Shown one piece after another: positions 8,382-15,894 of a stretch of DNA of 64,000 nucleotides. Each line of letters begins with the position of its first letter. Within the stretch, counting starts at the first letter, position 1. Both the position numbers and the translations under genes were made by a program. The notes beneath the pieces were generated by a model. The model worked only from the letters and a program-made list of their open reading frames with translations. It was not told the origin of the DNA and made no database searches. Location of the stretch: contig NZ_JACHJC010000001.1 of the NCBI RefSeq assembly GCF_014203425.1, positions 3,436,001 to 3,500,000 on the forward strand, read 5' to 3'. The DNA comes from Micromonospora echinospora (GTDB lineage Bacteria > Actinomycetota > Actinomycetes > Mycobacteriales > Micromonosporaceae).

Positions 8382-10082
8382 GTGGAACTGCTCAGGCTTG
8401 CCGTCGGCCCGGAAAACCGGGTTCGATCGCCATGGGTGGCGAGGCAGGATGTCGGGGTGACCTGGGGCAGACGTGACGGGCAGGCCCTCCCGGCTTCGCC
8501 GGTGGAGGAGGACGGGCTGCTTTCGGTGGTCCGAGTTGCGGTCGAGTACGCCGGGGCCGGTCGATGGGAGGCGTTGGACCGGTTGGTCGACGTGCTGCTT
8601 GAGGTCGATGCGCATGGCGACGAGGTGACGGCGCGGTCGGCGTTGGCGCTGGTGGCCGCTGCGCCGGGGCTGGTGGTTCGGCTCGACGAGCACGCGCGGT
8701 CGGCGCCGTGGTACGGCCGGCACCGGGAACCCGTGTGGCGGCGGGTCGCGGGACGGTCTTCTGCGATGCCGTCGGGGCCGGTGGCGACGGCGCTGGCGAG
8801 CATGCACGGGGACGGGCGGGTTCGGGAGCGTGCGGTCGCGGAGATGATCGCCCGCCCGTACGCGGAGGTGATGCCGTTTCTGGTGGTGCGTACCGCTGAC
8901 TGGGTGGCCCCGGTGCGGGATCGGGCGCGGGCCGGGCTCGCGCTGTTGCTCGCTGACGACGCTGATGTCTACCTGCCTGCTGTCCTGCCGATGGCGCTGT
9001 GCCTTGAGGCGCGGGCTCGCGCCGGCTTCGCGGTCGCTCAGGTGCGGGTGGCGGTGCTGGTGGCGCCGGAGCAGTTGTGGCGCGGCCTGTTCGCCTCGGC
9101 TGGCGGCGGGGAGCGGCGGTTCGTCTTCGACACCGTGCTGGCGCGCGGTGGGCTGCGTACGCCGGAGCTGGTGACCGTGGCCGAGTCGGATCCGGACGTG
9201 CGGGTGCGAGCGCGGGCGGCGGAAGCGGCGTGCCGCGACGCGGTCTGGACCCGCCGGCATGATCTCCTGCGTCGGCTGGCTCGCTCGGCTCGAGCGGAGG
9301 TGCGGGTGGTGGCGTTGACCGGGCTGGTTCGGGCCGGTCAGGACGCCGACGTCGCCGAACACCTGGACGACCAGGCGCCGTTGGTGCGGGCCGTGGCCCG
9401 CGATGCGGCCCGCCGACTCGGTAGGGATGCGCGGGACCACTACCGCGCGGGCGCTGACGCCGATGAGCCCGAAGCCGGTGCCATCGCCGGGCTGTCCGAG
9501 ACCGGCTCGGTGGCGGACGCCCCGCTGCTGCTTCGACTGCTCGGCCACGAGAAGCCGAAGGTCCGGGCCCAGGCAGTACGAAGTCTGCGGCTGCTCGACG
9601 CGGTCGTGGTGGGGGAGATGGTGCCGCTGGTGCGGGATCCGTCACCGGCGGTGGTGCGGGAGGTGACGCTGGCGCTGCGCCCGGTTGCCGGCGCGCTGCC
9701 GCCGGCCCTGCCGTGGGAGCTGCTCCGCGACGGCCGGGTGGAACTGCGGCGCGCCGGCTACAAGCTCCTGCGCGGTCGTGGCGCCGGCGTGGAGTTGCAG
9801 GCGGCGTTGATCCTGGCCACTGACATGGACAAGCGCCTGGCCGAACGGGGCAAGGCCGATGCGGTCCGCCTCGCCAGGGACGCGGCGAGCACGACCTGGC
9901 GCTGTTCCCCTCGACCGGAGTTGCGGGTCACCGAGGCAGGGCGCGTGGAACTGCTCGCATTGGTGGCCCGAGCGGCGGCGAGGCTCGGAGACGAAACCAG
10001 CCAGCAGCTCGCCGGTTGGGTCGCGGTTACCACACTGTCGAGTGACGGAGCGCCACACACTGGAAGTCCTCAGCAACCCTGA
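8382..10082 (+). CDS. HEAT-repeat protein of unknown function
   Basis: A 566-residue protein built largely of helical repeats in which short helix pairs recur: DPDVRVRARAAEAACRD, RAEVRVVALTGLVRAG, APLVRAVARDAARRLG, KPKVRAQAVRSLRLLD and DPSPAVVREVTLALRP. This alpha-solenoid pattern is typical of HEAT/PBS-lyase-type scaffolds that bind proteins or nucleic acids. No catalytic motif, signal peptide or membrane helix is seen. The GTG at 8382 is chosen but the N-terminus before residue 45 is unlike a repeat and may be over-long. No functional partner lies beside it. Confidence 0.7.
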   Translation: MELLRLAVGPENRVRSPWVARQDVGVTWGRRDGQALPASPVEEDGLLSVVRVAVEYAGAGRWEALDRLVDVLLEVDAHGDEVTARSALALVAAAPGLVVRLDEHARSAPWYGRHREPVWRRVAGRSSAMPSGPVATALASMHGDGRVRERAVAEMIARPYAEVMPFLVVRTADWVAPVRDRARAGLALLLADDADVYLPAVLPMALCLEARARAGFAVAQVRVAVLVAPEQLWRGLFASAGGGERRFVFDTVLARGGLRTPELVTVAESDPDVRVRARAAEAACRDAVWTRRHDLLRRLARSARAEVRVVALTGLVRAGQDADVAEHLDDQAPLVRAVARDAARRLGRDARDHYRAGADADEPEAGAIAGLSETGSVADAPLLLRLLGHEKPKVRAQAVRSLRLLDAVVVGEMVPLVRDPSPAVVREVTLALRPVAGALPPALPWELLRDGRVELRRAGYKLLRGRGAGVELQAALILATDMDKRLAERGKADAVRLARDAASTTWRCSPRPELRVTEAGRVELLALVARAAARLGDETSQQLAGWVAVTTLSSDGAPHTGSPQQP

Positions 10083-10254
10083 CGCTGGCAGGGCAACACC
10101 CTGCCGTCGTCCTGTGAGCCGGTCACCGGCCCGAATGAGCACGATGACCGCCACAATCGCGCGGCTTCGCCTGGCGAGGAGACACGCCGCCCCTGACACC
10201 CGCCGTTCGGTAGCGCTCCGTGACCGCTGGTCAAGGACGCTGGCCTTGCGCCAT

Positions 10255-10857
10255 CTAAAGTCCGGACGACTGCTGAGAAAGCCAATCTCGATGCTGTGCT
10301 TTCAGCGCGTCGCGTTGCTCTTGGGTCGGCAGAATGACATCGGCTCCACCGTCGTAGGGGTGATACAACCATCGAAGATCAGTCGGCGCGAGGATCACGT
10401 TTGCCAACTCGTCGTCGGCGACAGCCCTCAACAGGACATCAATCGCGTCCGGCCGCCAAGGGATTGTCTCGGCGTAGAGCTGTGTGTACACGCGGTACTC
10501 AGGATCTTCTTCGGGGTCTTCCAGCAGTGTCTGCCAGTGCCGTGCCGACGGTGCCACTTCTGCACGCCTTGGCCACCTCTGGGGAGTGGTTGCGGGGCTC
10601 TCTGTCCACTCGCTGGTTACAACAAGAAGGACGGTGCCCGGACCGAGCTCTGACAGCACCGTGTAGTGCCGGCCGAGCACGATCCCGTACTCGCTCTCGT
10701 TGTCCGCGTACCGCTTCGATCCCGGCAGGCTGTGGAACCTCACCCACCGATCCGGGTAGTGACCGCGAAGCCAGTGGGCGAACGGAGGGCACTCGGGCCA
10801 ACGCTGCTCCCACAGCTTGGTCAAGGCCGGTGGGTTCACCTCTTGGCTCGGTGTCAC
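10255..10857 (-). CDS. DUF3885 domain protein
   Basis: A 200-residue soluble protein. The opening LTKLWEQRWPECPPFAHWLR, then DRWVRFHSLPGSKRYADNE and YGIVLGRHYTVLSELG, fits the DUF3885 family found scattered in bacteria. The function of the family is unknown; members are often near mobile or toxin-immunity-like loci, but nothing here proves that role. GTG at 10857 is taken as start because sequence upstream loses family similarity. It has no operon partner. Confidence 0.65.
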   Translation of the reverse strand: MTPSQEVNPPALTKLWEQRWPECPPFAHWLRGHYPDRWVRFHSLPGSKRYADNESEYGIVLGRHYTVLSELGPGTVLLVVTSEWTESPATTPQRWPRRAEVAPSARHWQTLLEDPEEDPEYRVYTQLYAETIPWRPDAIDVLLRAVADDELANVILAPTDLRWLYHPYDGGADVILPTQEQRDALKAQHRDWLSQQSSGL

Positions 10858-11024
10858 CGCCTTGTTGTACCTCAGGCCCAGGCGGCGTCCCTCCCGAGGA
10901 TCAGACAGGGGCCACACGTCATGCGCGAGGACGGACGGCAAAGCGCGAGCCACACTCGTTCCGCAGACACCTGGCGTGCGTGGCGTGCGTGGACGTGTGG
11001 CGGATCGTCCTGGGTCAAGGGTTC

Positions 11025-11048
11025 GTCGGTTCGAATCCGGCCGTCGCA
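11025..11048 (+). other. tRNA-like 3' fragment, possible integration scar
   Basis: The segment GTCGG-TTCGAAT-CCGGC forms a five-pair T-stem (one G-T pair) with a canonical seven-base TTCGAAT loop, followed by CGTCGCA in the place of the 3' acceptor strand. I could not find the matching 5' acceptor, D-arm or anticodon arm upstream, so it is not a whole tRNA. Such 3' fragments are typical of attachment sites left by tRNA-directed integration. It lies 170 bases before the first operator of the catabolic island. Chance resemblance is possible. Confidence 0.4.
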
Positions 11049-11194
11049 TGTGTGCCGTCCGCTCCTGCCGCGCAATAGCGGTGGGCTGTCGGCAGGCACG
11101 GCGCCTTCGGGTCCCGATCATCTCCTTGAAGCGGGTGGCGGTTGCCGCCTGCCCACTCACCGTTGTTCCCGGTCAGGGCCTCTCGTGCTAACCT

Positions 11195-11208
11195 ACCAAT
11201 CGCTTGGT
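11195..11208 (+). promoter_or_regulatory. KstR2-type operator 1 (variant ACCAATCGCTTGGT)
   Basis: One base off the AnCAAGnnCTTGnT consensus. It lies 74 bases before the ATG of the gene at 11283 and would control the three-gene unit 11283-13506. Confidence 0.7.
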
Positions 11209-11282
11209 TGGTTGATTCGGAAGTCATGCCGGCTCCCAGATTCACACCGGGGAGTCGCCTCACTACGCAAGGAGACCTCGCG

Positions 11283-12206
11283 ATGGAGGTACTCGTGGTC
11301 GGTGGAACCGGCATGATCGGGGTCCACACCGCCCTTCACCTGCGGGATCGGGGAGACAACGTCACCGTCGCCGCCCGAGGGGCGGTCGATGCGGACTCAC
11401 CCGTCGCCGACCTGCCCGTCCTCCGCGGGGACTACACCCGCCAGACCTTCACCCGGGAGGACCTGGCTCCCTTCGACGCTGTCGTCTTCGCTGCGGGGCA
11501 GGACGTACGCCACCTTCCCCGCGACGTGGACGAGACGGAGTTCTGGAAGGAGACCCAGAGCGCGGGGGTGCCGGCCTTCGCCGCGCTCGCCAAGAGCGCT
11601 GGTGTCTCCCGTTTCGTCCAGGTCGGCAGCTACTACCACCATCTGCGACCCGCCCTGGCCGACTCCAGCGCCTACGTCGCCGCCCGCCGCGACGCCGACG
11701 AGGGAGCGCGGGTGTTGGCTGACGACTCCTTCACGGTCTGCACCCTCAACCCGCCCTCGATCATCGGTGCCATCCCCGGCATCACGGCCAAGCGCTACCG
11801 CCGCATGGTGTCCTGGGCGGCCGGCAACGAGCCGCAGATCCCCGACCACGCGCCGGCCGGCGGCACGAACTACATGTCGGCCCGGTCCCTGGCCGAGGCG
11901 ATCGGCGGCGCGCTCGACCGCGGCACGGCGGGCGCGGCCTACCTCGTCGGTGACGCCAACCTCACGTTCACGCAGTTCTTCCAGTTGCTCGTCGACGCGG
12001 CCGGGGGCAACCGCACCATCGCCGAGCTCGACGAGCCGCACCCCTTCATGCCCGACTCGATGATCGTCCAGGGCCGCGGGAACGTCCTCGCCTATGAACC
12101 GGATCCGGCCGAGACCGCACTGCTCGGCTACACCCGCGGTGACTGCGAGCGTGCCGTCGCCGAGCTCGTCCAGGTCGTGCGCGCGGCGACCGCTCGCGCG
12201 GCGTGA
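11283..12206 (+). CDS. NAD(P)-dependent epimerase/NmrA-like oxidoreductase
   Basis: A 307-residue extended-SDR or NmrA-like protein. It opens with VLVVGGTGMIGVHTALHL, a GGxGxxG dinucleotide-binding motif. FVQVGSYYHH supplies a Ser-Tyr-Tyr region, but a typical YxxxK is not clear (YVAARRDADEGARV contains a Tyr/Arg/Arg version), so it may be a sensor or an atypical oxidoreductase. AAGGAG at 11269-11274 supports the ATG. It is the first gene of a unit with a SnoaL-like protein (GTGA overlap) and an SDR, behind operator 1, and probably acts on a ketone or hydroxyl of the island's substrate (inferred). Confidence 0.75.
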   Translation: MEVLVVGGTGMIGVHTALHLRDRGDNVTVAARGAVDADSPVADLPVLRGDYTRQTFTREDLAPFDAVVFAAGQDVRHLPRDVDETEFWKETQSAGVPAFAALAKSAGVSRFVQVGSYYHHLRPALADSSAYVAARRDADEGARVLADDSFTVCTLNPPSIIGAIPGITAKRYRRMVSWAAGNEPQIPDHAPAGGTNYMSARSLAEAIGGALDRGTAGAAYLVGDANLTFTQFFQLLVDAAGGNRTIAELDEPHPFMPDSMIVQGRGNVLAYEPDPAETALLGYTRGDCERAVAELVQVVRAATARAA

Positions 12207-12679
12207 CCGGCCTCGACGCGGCCGACCTCACCGCGCTGCGCGCACTCTCCGAGACGTATGCCGCGGCCGCCGACGACCGTGACGCGGCAGCGATCGGCGC
12301 GCTGTTCGTCCCGGACGGCGTCCTCGTGGTTCCCGAGCCGCCGGCGCACCTCGACCCGCACGTGTCCCACGTCGGCCGCTCCGCTGTCGTGGCCGCGCTC
12401 GGGGCACTCGCCGGCACCCTGGCGACGACCCACGTCGTGGCCGGGACGCGCTACCTGCCGACGCCGGCCGGGGCCCGTGGCCGGGTCCGCGGCACGGCCC
12501 ACCACCTGCTCCCCGGTCGCGACGGACCCTCGGACCTCGTCTGGTTCCTGCACTACGACGACGAGTACGCGCGTACCGACGAAGGATGGGCCTTCACACG
12601 TCGCGCGGTGACCATCAACTGGATCGAACGCCACCGCGTCTCCCTGACCAGGGCCGACGAGGAAGGAACCGGCAGATGA
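12203..12679 (+). CDS. SnoaL/NTF2-like small protein
   Basis: A 158-residue single-domain protein of the NTF2-like superfamily. The N-terminal helix LRALSETYAAAADDRDAAAIGALFVPDG is followed by beta strands that include THVVAGTRYL, LVWFLHYDDEYARTDEGW and FTRRAVTINWIE. This superfamily includes the delta5-3-ketosteroid isomerases and polyketide cyclases, plus many proteins of unknown role. Specific ketosteroid isomerase residues cannot be assigned by eye. It starts with GTG overlapping the stop of the previous gene, and its own stop overlaps the next ATG, so the three genes are translationally coupled. An isomerase role on a cyclic ketone is plausible. Confidence 0.75.
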   Translation: MTGLDAADLTALRALSETYAAAADDRDAAAIGALFVPDGVLVVPEPPAHLDPHVSHVGRSAVVAALGALAGTLATTHVVAGTRYLPTPAGARGRVRGTAHHLLPGRDGPSDLVWFLHYDDEYARTDEGWAFTRRAVTINWIERHRVSLTRADEEGTGR

Positions 12680-13506
12680 GCGCCACCCGCAGGCTCGAGG
12701 GCCAGATCGCTGTCGTCACCGGCGGCGCCCTCGGGATCGGCGGCGGCATCTCCCGCCGTCTCGCCGCCGCAGGCGCCCACGTCGTCCTCGTCGACATCGA
12801 CGGGGAGGCCGCCGCCGGCACTGCCGCGGACATCCGTAGCGCCGGCGGCGAGGTCGAGGTCGTCCTCGCCGACGTGCGCACCGCTGACGGTGTCGCCGTC
12901 GCGGTCGCCGCCGCGGCGGCCGTCGACTCGGGGCGGGTCGACGTGCTCGTCAACAACGTCGGCGACTTCCGCCCGGCCTCCAGGACCTTCCTGCACTCGA
13001 CCCCCCAGCAGTGGCAGGCGCTCTACGAGATCAACCTGTGGCACGTGCTCGCGATGACGCATGCGCTGCTGCCCGGCATGGTCGATCGGGGCCGTGGCGC
13101 CATCGTCAACAACTCGACCGTCGAGGCCTTCCGGGGTATCCCGGCGTGCGCTCCGTACTCCGCCTACAACGCCGGGGTCAGCGCCTTCACCAAGAGCCTC
13201 GCCGTCGAGGTCGCCGGCCACGGGGTGCGGGTCAACGCGATCGCGCCCGACCTCGCCGACACGCCCCAGACACCGGCCGCGGCGATGCTGCGCGGACGCG
13301 ACCCGGAGCTGATCCGTACGTGGATCCCCGTCGGGCGCTTCGGCGAGCCCGACGACTACGCCGCCGTCGTCGAGTTCCTCGCCAGCGACGACGCCCGCTT
13401 CGTCACCGGGCACACGATCCCCGTCGACGGAGGGACCTTGGCCGCCTCGGGCTGGTACGCGCGTACCGACCGCAAGGGCTGGTCGAACATGCCCAACGAG
13501 GCCTGA
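12676..13506 (+). CDS. SDR-family protein with Asn in place of the catalytic Lys
   Basis: A 276-residue classical-type SDR by layout: TGGALGIGGG cofactor motif near residue 15, LVNNVGD (the NNAG position) near 93, the active-site Ser in VNNSTVEA, then PYSAYNAGVSAFTKSLAVE. In the YxxxK motif the Tyr is residue 161, but residue 165 is Asn instead of Lys. Since Lys normally lowers the Tyr pKa, activity may be altered or absent. The C-terminal FLASDDARFVTGHTIPVDGG is standard. It is translationally coupled (ATGA) to the SnoaL-like gene. Confidence 0.85.
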   Translation: MSATRRLEGQIAVVTGGALGIGGGISRRLAAAGAHVVLVDIDGEAAAGTAADIRSAGGEVEVVLADVRTADGVAVAVAAAAAVDSGRVDVLVNNVGDFRPASRTFLHSTPQQWQALYEINLWHVLAMTHALLPGMVDRGRGAIVNNSTVEAFRGIPACAPYSAYNAGVSAFTKSLAVEVAGHGVRVNAIAPDLADTPQTPAAAMLRGRDPELIRTWIPVGRFGEPDDYAAVVEFLASDDARFVTGHTIPVDGGTLAASGWYARTDRKGWSNMPNEA

Positions 13507-13548
13507 CCGTGGACGCCGGGGCTCGACGCCGGGTCCCGGCGTCCACGG
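13507..13548. terminator. Hairpin between convergent genes
   Basis: A perfect 14-pair stem, CCGTGGACGCCGGG (13507-13520) with CCCGGCGTCCACGG (13535-13548), and a 14-base loop. It lies between the stops of the SDR (plus) and the LLM gene (minus) and can end transcription from both sides. No U-tract follows, as is usual in high-GC actinobacteria. Confidence 0.75.
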
Positions 13549-13554
13549 CCGTGC

Positions 13555-14424
13555 TCAGTCGCGGCGGTCGAGACCGAAGAGCTCGGCTGCCGCCGCGAGC
13601 TGGTCGAGGTACTCGGCCAGGTCACGGTGCCGTACGACGAGGTTGACCACGGTGCCCCCCGCCTCGCCGATCCGGCCGACGAGGTCGAGCGCGGCCTCCG
13701 GGGCGCCCGTCGGGTCGAGGCGGGCCGGAGGCGTGATGACGACGTCGAACCCCTCCGGCAGGTCGTGCTCGGCGAGCATCCGCGGCAGGGTCTCCAGGTC
13801 CGGTCCGCGATACGTGACGGGGGCCGGCGCCCACCCGTCGCCCAGGGTGACCGCGCGCCGGAGGGCACGCTTGCTGTGCCCACCGACCCAGATCGGGACC
13901 TTCTCCTGAACAGCGTGCGGGCTGACCACCTGCTCGGTGAAGTGGTAGTACTCCCCGTGGTAGGTCGCGAGCCGTACCGACAGGGACGCCCGCAGGGCCC
14001 GCAGGGCGTCGTCGGCCCGTGGCCCGCGGTCGGCGAACGGACGCCCGAGCAGCGCGAACTCCTCTTCAAGGTTGCCGACGCCGACTCCGAGGACGACCCG
14101 TCCGCCGCTGAGGTGGTCGAGGGTGCCGTACCGCTTGGCCAACTCGAGCGGATGGTGCAGCCCGAGCACGAGCACGTACGGCAGGAAGCGGATCCGCTCG
14201 GTGATCGCCGCGAGGTACGAGAACGTCGCGACCGGGTCGTAGAAGCGTTCACCTCGTGCCAGCCCCGGTGACACGCTGACGTGCTCCGGGCAGGTGAAGA
14301 ATTCGTACCCGAGCCGGTCGGCGGTCGTGAAGACCTTCCGCAACTCGGCGACCCCGGCCCCGGCCTCCCACGGAGGCCGGGGCCCGGAGTCGGCCAGGAC
14401 CGGGGAGCTGAGGCCGATGCGCAC
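13555..14424 (-). CDS. LLM-class F420-dependent oxidoreductase (paralogue A)
   Basis: A 289-residue luciferase-like monooxygenase-fold protein. It has the family landmarks FFTCPEHVSVSPGL, YDPVATFSYLAAITERIRF, LHHPLELAKRYGTLDHLSGGRVVLGVGVGNLEEEF (split here for length: LHHPLELAKRYGTLD and SGGRVVLGVGVGNLEEEF) and VPIWVGGHSKRALRRA. Members use F420 or FMN; the F420-dependent subgroup is common in actinomycetes, and a relative (Rv3520c) lies in the mycobacterial cholesterol region. It is the last gene of a minus-strand unit that begins at 18543 behind operators 2 and 3, and it resembles the protein at 14998-15894, so the pair probably arose by tandem duplication. The GTG at 14424 is used. The reaction is unknown. 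Confidence 0.8.
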   Translation of the reverse strand: MRIGLSSPVLADSGPRPPWEAGAGVAELRKVFTTADRLGYEFFTCPEHVSVSPGLARGERFYDPVATFSYLAAITERIRFLPYVLVLGLHHPLELAKRYGTLDHLSGGRVVLGVGVGNLEEEFALLGRPFADRGPRADDALRALRASLSVRLATYHGEYYHFTEQVVSPHAVQEKVPIWVGGHSKRALRRAVTLGDGWAPAPVTYRGPDLETLPRMLAEHDLPEGFDVVITPPARLDPTGAPEAALDLVGRIGEAGGTVVNLVVRHRDLAEYLDQLAAAAELFGLDRRD

Positions 14425-14428
14425 GGCC

Positions 14429-14947
14429 TCAGGCCTCGGACTCGACGGCGCGGGCGAGGAGGTCGCGGCCCTCGTCGGTGCCGTCGAGCTGGCGGTTCCA
14501 GCGGTGGGTCACCTTCCAGCCCTCGTCGGTGCGGGTGAACTCCCACCGGTTTGACCCGGTACGCCAGATCCGGTAGCCGTTCTGGTCGGGAGCGCTGAGC
14601 ACGAGCTGCGAGTAGTTCGTCACGACGGCCCGATCGCCGTCGACGACGATGTGCGGCAGCCCCATGAGGTGGGCGGCGCCCGAGTGGATCAGGGACTGGT
14701 GCCGCTCACCGTTGACCATGCCGCGCAGGGCGTCCCGGCCGTTGAGCACGACCGGGTAGGTGTCGTACACGCCCTCCTCGGTCCACAACTGGGCGGTGAT
14801 CTCGGCCGAGCCGCTGTCCACGGCGGGGCCGTAGCTGGCCACGATCCGCCAGAGGGCGATCTGGTCCTCGGCTGCGGCGAGGCGCCGTTCGGCCTGCTCG
14901 AGGCGCGCCTCGAGCAGGGCCAGCCGGTCGGGCTGCGAGTCGGTCAT
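14429..14947 (-). CDS. SnoaL/NTF2-like protein with N-terminal coiled helix
   Basis: A 172-residue protein. An N-terminal charged helix (LALLEARLEQAERRLAAAED) precedes a SnoaL-like alpha+beta barrel with IALWRIVASYGPAVDSG, LWTEEGVYDTYPVVLNGRDA and the strand FTRTDEGWKVTHRWNRQLDG. The last motif closely follows the pattern of ring-hydroxylating-dioxygenase beta-like or SnoaL_4 proteins of steroid clusters. It lies between two LLM oxidoreductases in one unit and may isomerise or dehydrate their product (inferred). Start: ATG at 14947 with AGGAACC upstream. Confidence 0.78.
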   Translation of the reverse strand: MTDSQPDRLALLEARLEQAERRLAAAEDQIALWRIVASYGPAVDSGSAEITAQLWTEEGVYDTYPVVLNGRDALRGMVNGERHQSLIHSGAAHLMGLPHIVVDGDRAVVTNYSQLVLSAPDQNGYRIWRTGSNRWEFTRTDEGWKVTHRWNRQLDGTDEGRDLLARAVESEA

Positions 14948-14997
14948 GGTGGGTTCCTTTCGATCGGGCCTCGCCGGCCGAGCCGGTCGACGGCCGG

Positions 14998-15894
14998 TCA
15001 GGTCGTGGACGCGTTCGCCTCGAAGCGTTCCGGGGCGAGCTCGCGCAGCGCGGCCATCTGCTCGAGGTGGTGGGCCGCCGAGGTGGCCACGAGGCTCGCG
15101 TTGACAGCGGTCGCCCCGACGGCATCGGCTGTGCGCAGGTGCTCGCGGGAGCCGTCCGGGTCCCCGAGCGGGTCCAGCGGCGGAATCTGCAGCACGAGGT
15201 CGAAGCCGTCGGGGCGTTCCACGGAGTTCCACATGCGGGTCAGCTCCCGCGGCCCGAGGCCGAACGGTGCCCACCCGGTGCCGTACGCCACGGCGCGGCG
15301 TAGCGAGCGGCGGGTGCGCCCACCGATCCACAGCGGCACCGTGGTGCGCGGCGCGTGCGGTTCGACGACGAAGTCGGTGAACGTGAAGTGGGGCCCCTCG
15401 TGGTGCGGCACGGCCCTGCCCCACGCCGCGCGCAGGGCCGTGATCGCTTCGTCCGCGATCGCGCCGCGCCCGGCGAACTCGGCGCCGAGCAGGTCGAACT
15501 CCTCTTCGAGGCTGCCGACCCCGATCCCGAGGACGACGCGCCCGCCGCTGAGCAGGTCGAGGGTGCCGTAGGTCTTGGCGAGGGCGAGCGGATGGTGGTA
15601 GCCGATGACGACGACGTTCGTCGCGAGCCGGACGCGGCGCGTCGCCGAGGCGAGGAACGACAGCGTGGCCACGGGGTCGAAGTACGTCGCGCCCCGCTCG
15701 ACGGCGATCGGGGCGGGCACGGCGACGTGCTCGCTGCATGTCAGATGGTGGTAGCCCAGGTCGTCGGCGGCGCGGGCGACGGCGAGCAGCGCACCGCCGA
15801 CGTCGGGGCCGGACAGGACGTCCCGTTCCCAGGCGGCCGCGGTGCGCGGATGTTGGACGACGACCGGGGTGAGCAGCCCTACGCGTGCGGTCAT
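14998..15894 (-). CDS. LLM-class F420-dependent oxidoreductase (paralogue B)
   Basis: A 298-residue luciferase-like protein, paralogous to that at 13555-14424. Shared landmarks are LTCSEHVAVPAP, YFDPVATLSFLASATRRVRL, GYHHPLALAKTYGTLDLLSG, VVLGIGVGSLEEEF and VPLWIGGRTRRSLRRAVAYG. F420 or flavin would bind in the TIM-barrel mouth. It is fourth in the minus-strand unit starting at 18543 and overlaps the stop of its neighbour upstream (15891-15894). Which of the two duplicates has the ancestral reaction cannot be told. Confidence 0.8.
   Translation of the reverse strand: MTARVGLLTPVVVQHPRTAAAWERDVLSGPDVGGALLAVARAADDLGYHHLTCSEHVAVPAPIAVERGATYFDPVATLSFLASATRRVRLATNVVVIGYHHPLALAKTYGTLDLLSGGRVVLGIGVGSLEEEFDLLGAEFAGRGAIADEAITALRAAWGRAVPHHEGPHFTFTDFVVEPHAPRTTVPLWIGGRTRRSLRRAVAYGTGWAPFGLGPRELTRMWNSVERPDGFDLVLQIPPLDPLGDPDGSREHLRTADAVGATAVNASLVATSAAHHLEQMAALRELAPERFEANASTT

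Larger units (their letters stand above)
10858..11282. other. Boundary region between accessory DNA and the catabolic island
   Basis: No protein gene is supported. It holds a tRNA-like 3' fragment at 11025-11048 and the first KstR2-type operator at 11195-11208. Two tandem copies of the short word TGGCGTGCGT lie near 10971-10990. Confidence 0.5.

Noticed and set aside
8148-9645. Large minus-strand frames opposite the HEAT-repeat gene
   Set aside because: They are Arg/Pro/His-rich antisense shadows without motifs; the plus-strand repeat protein explains the region.
10971-11048. Complete tRNA gene
   Set aside because: Only the T-arm and 3' strand are present; no matching acceptor 5' strand, D-arm or anticodon arm is visible upstream.
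10858-11160. Extension of the DUF3885 protein and small frames overlapping the tRNA-like fragment
   Set aside because: No family similarity beyond residue 200 and the added part is Arg-rich, as expected of noncoding GC-rich DNA.
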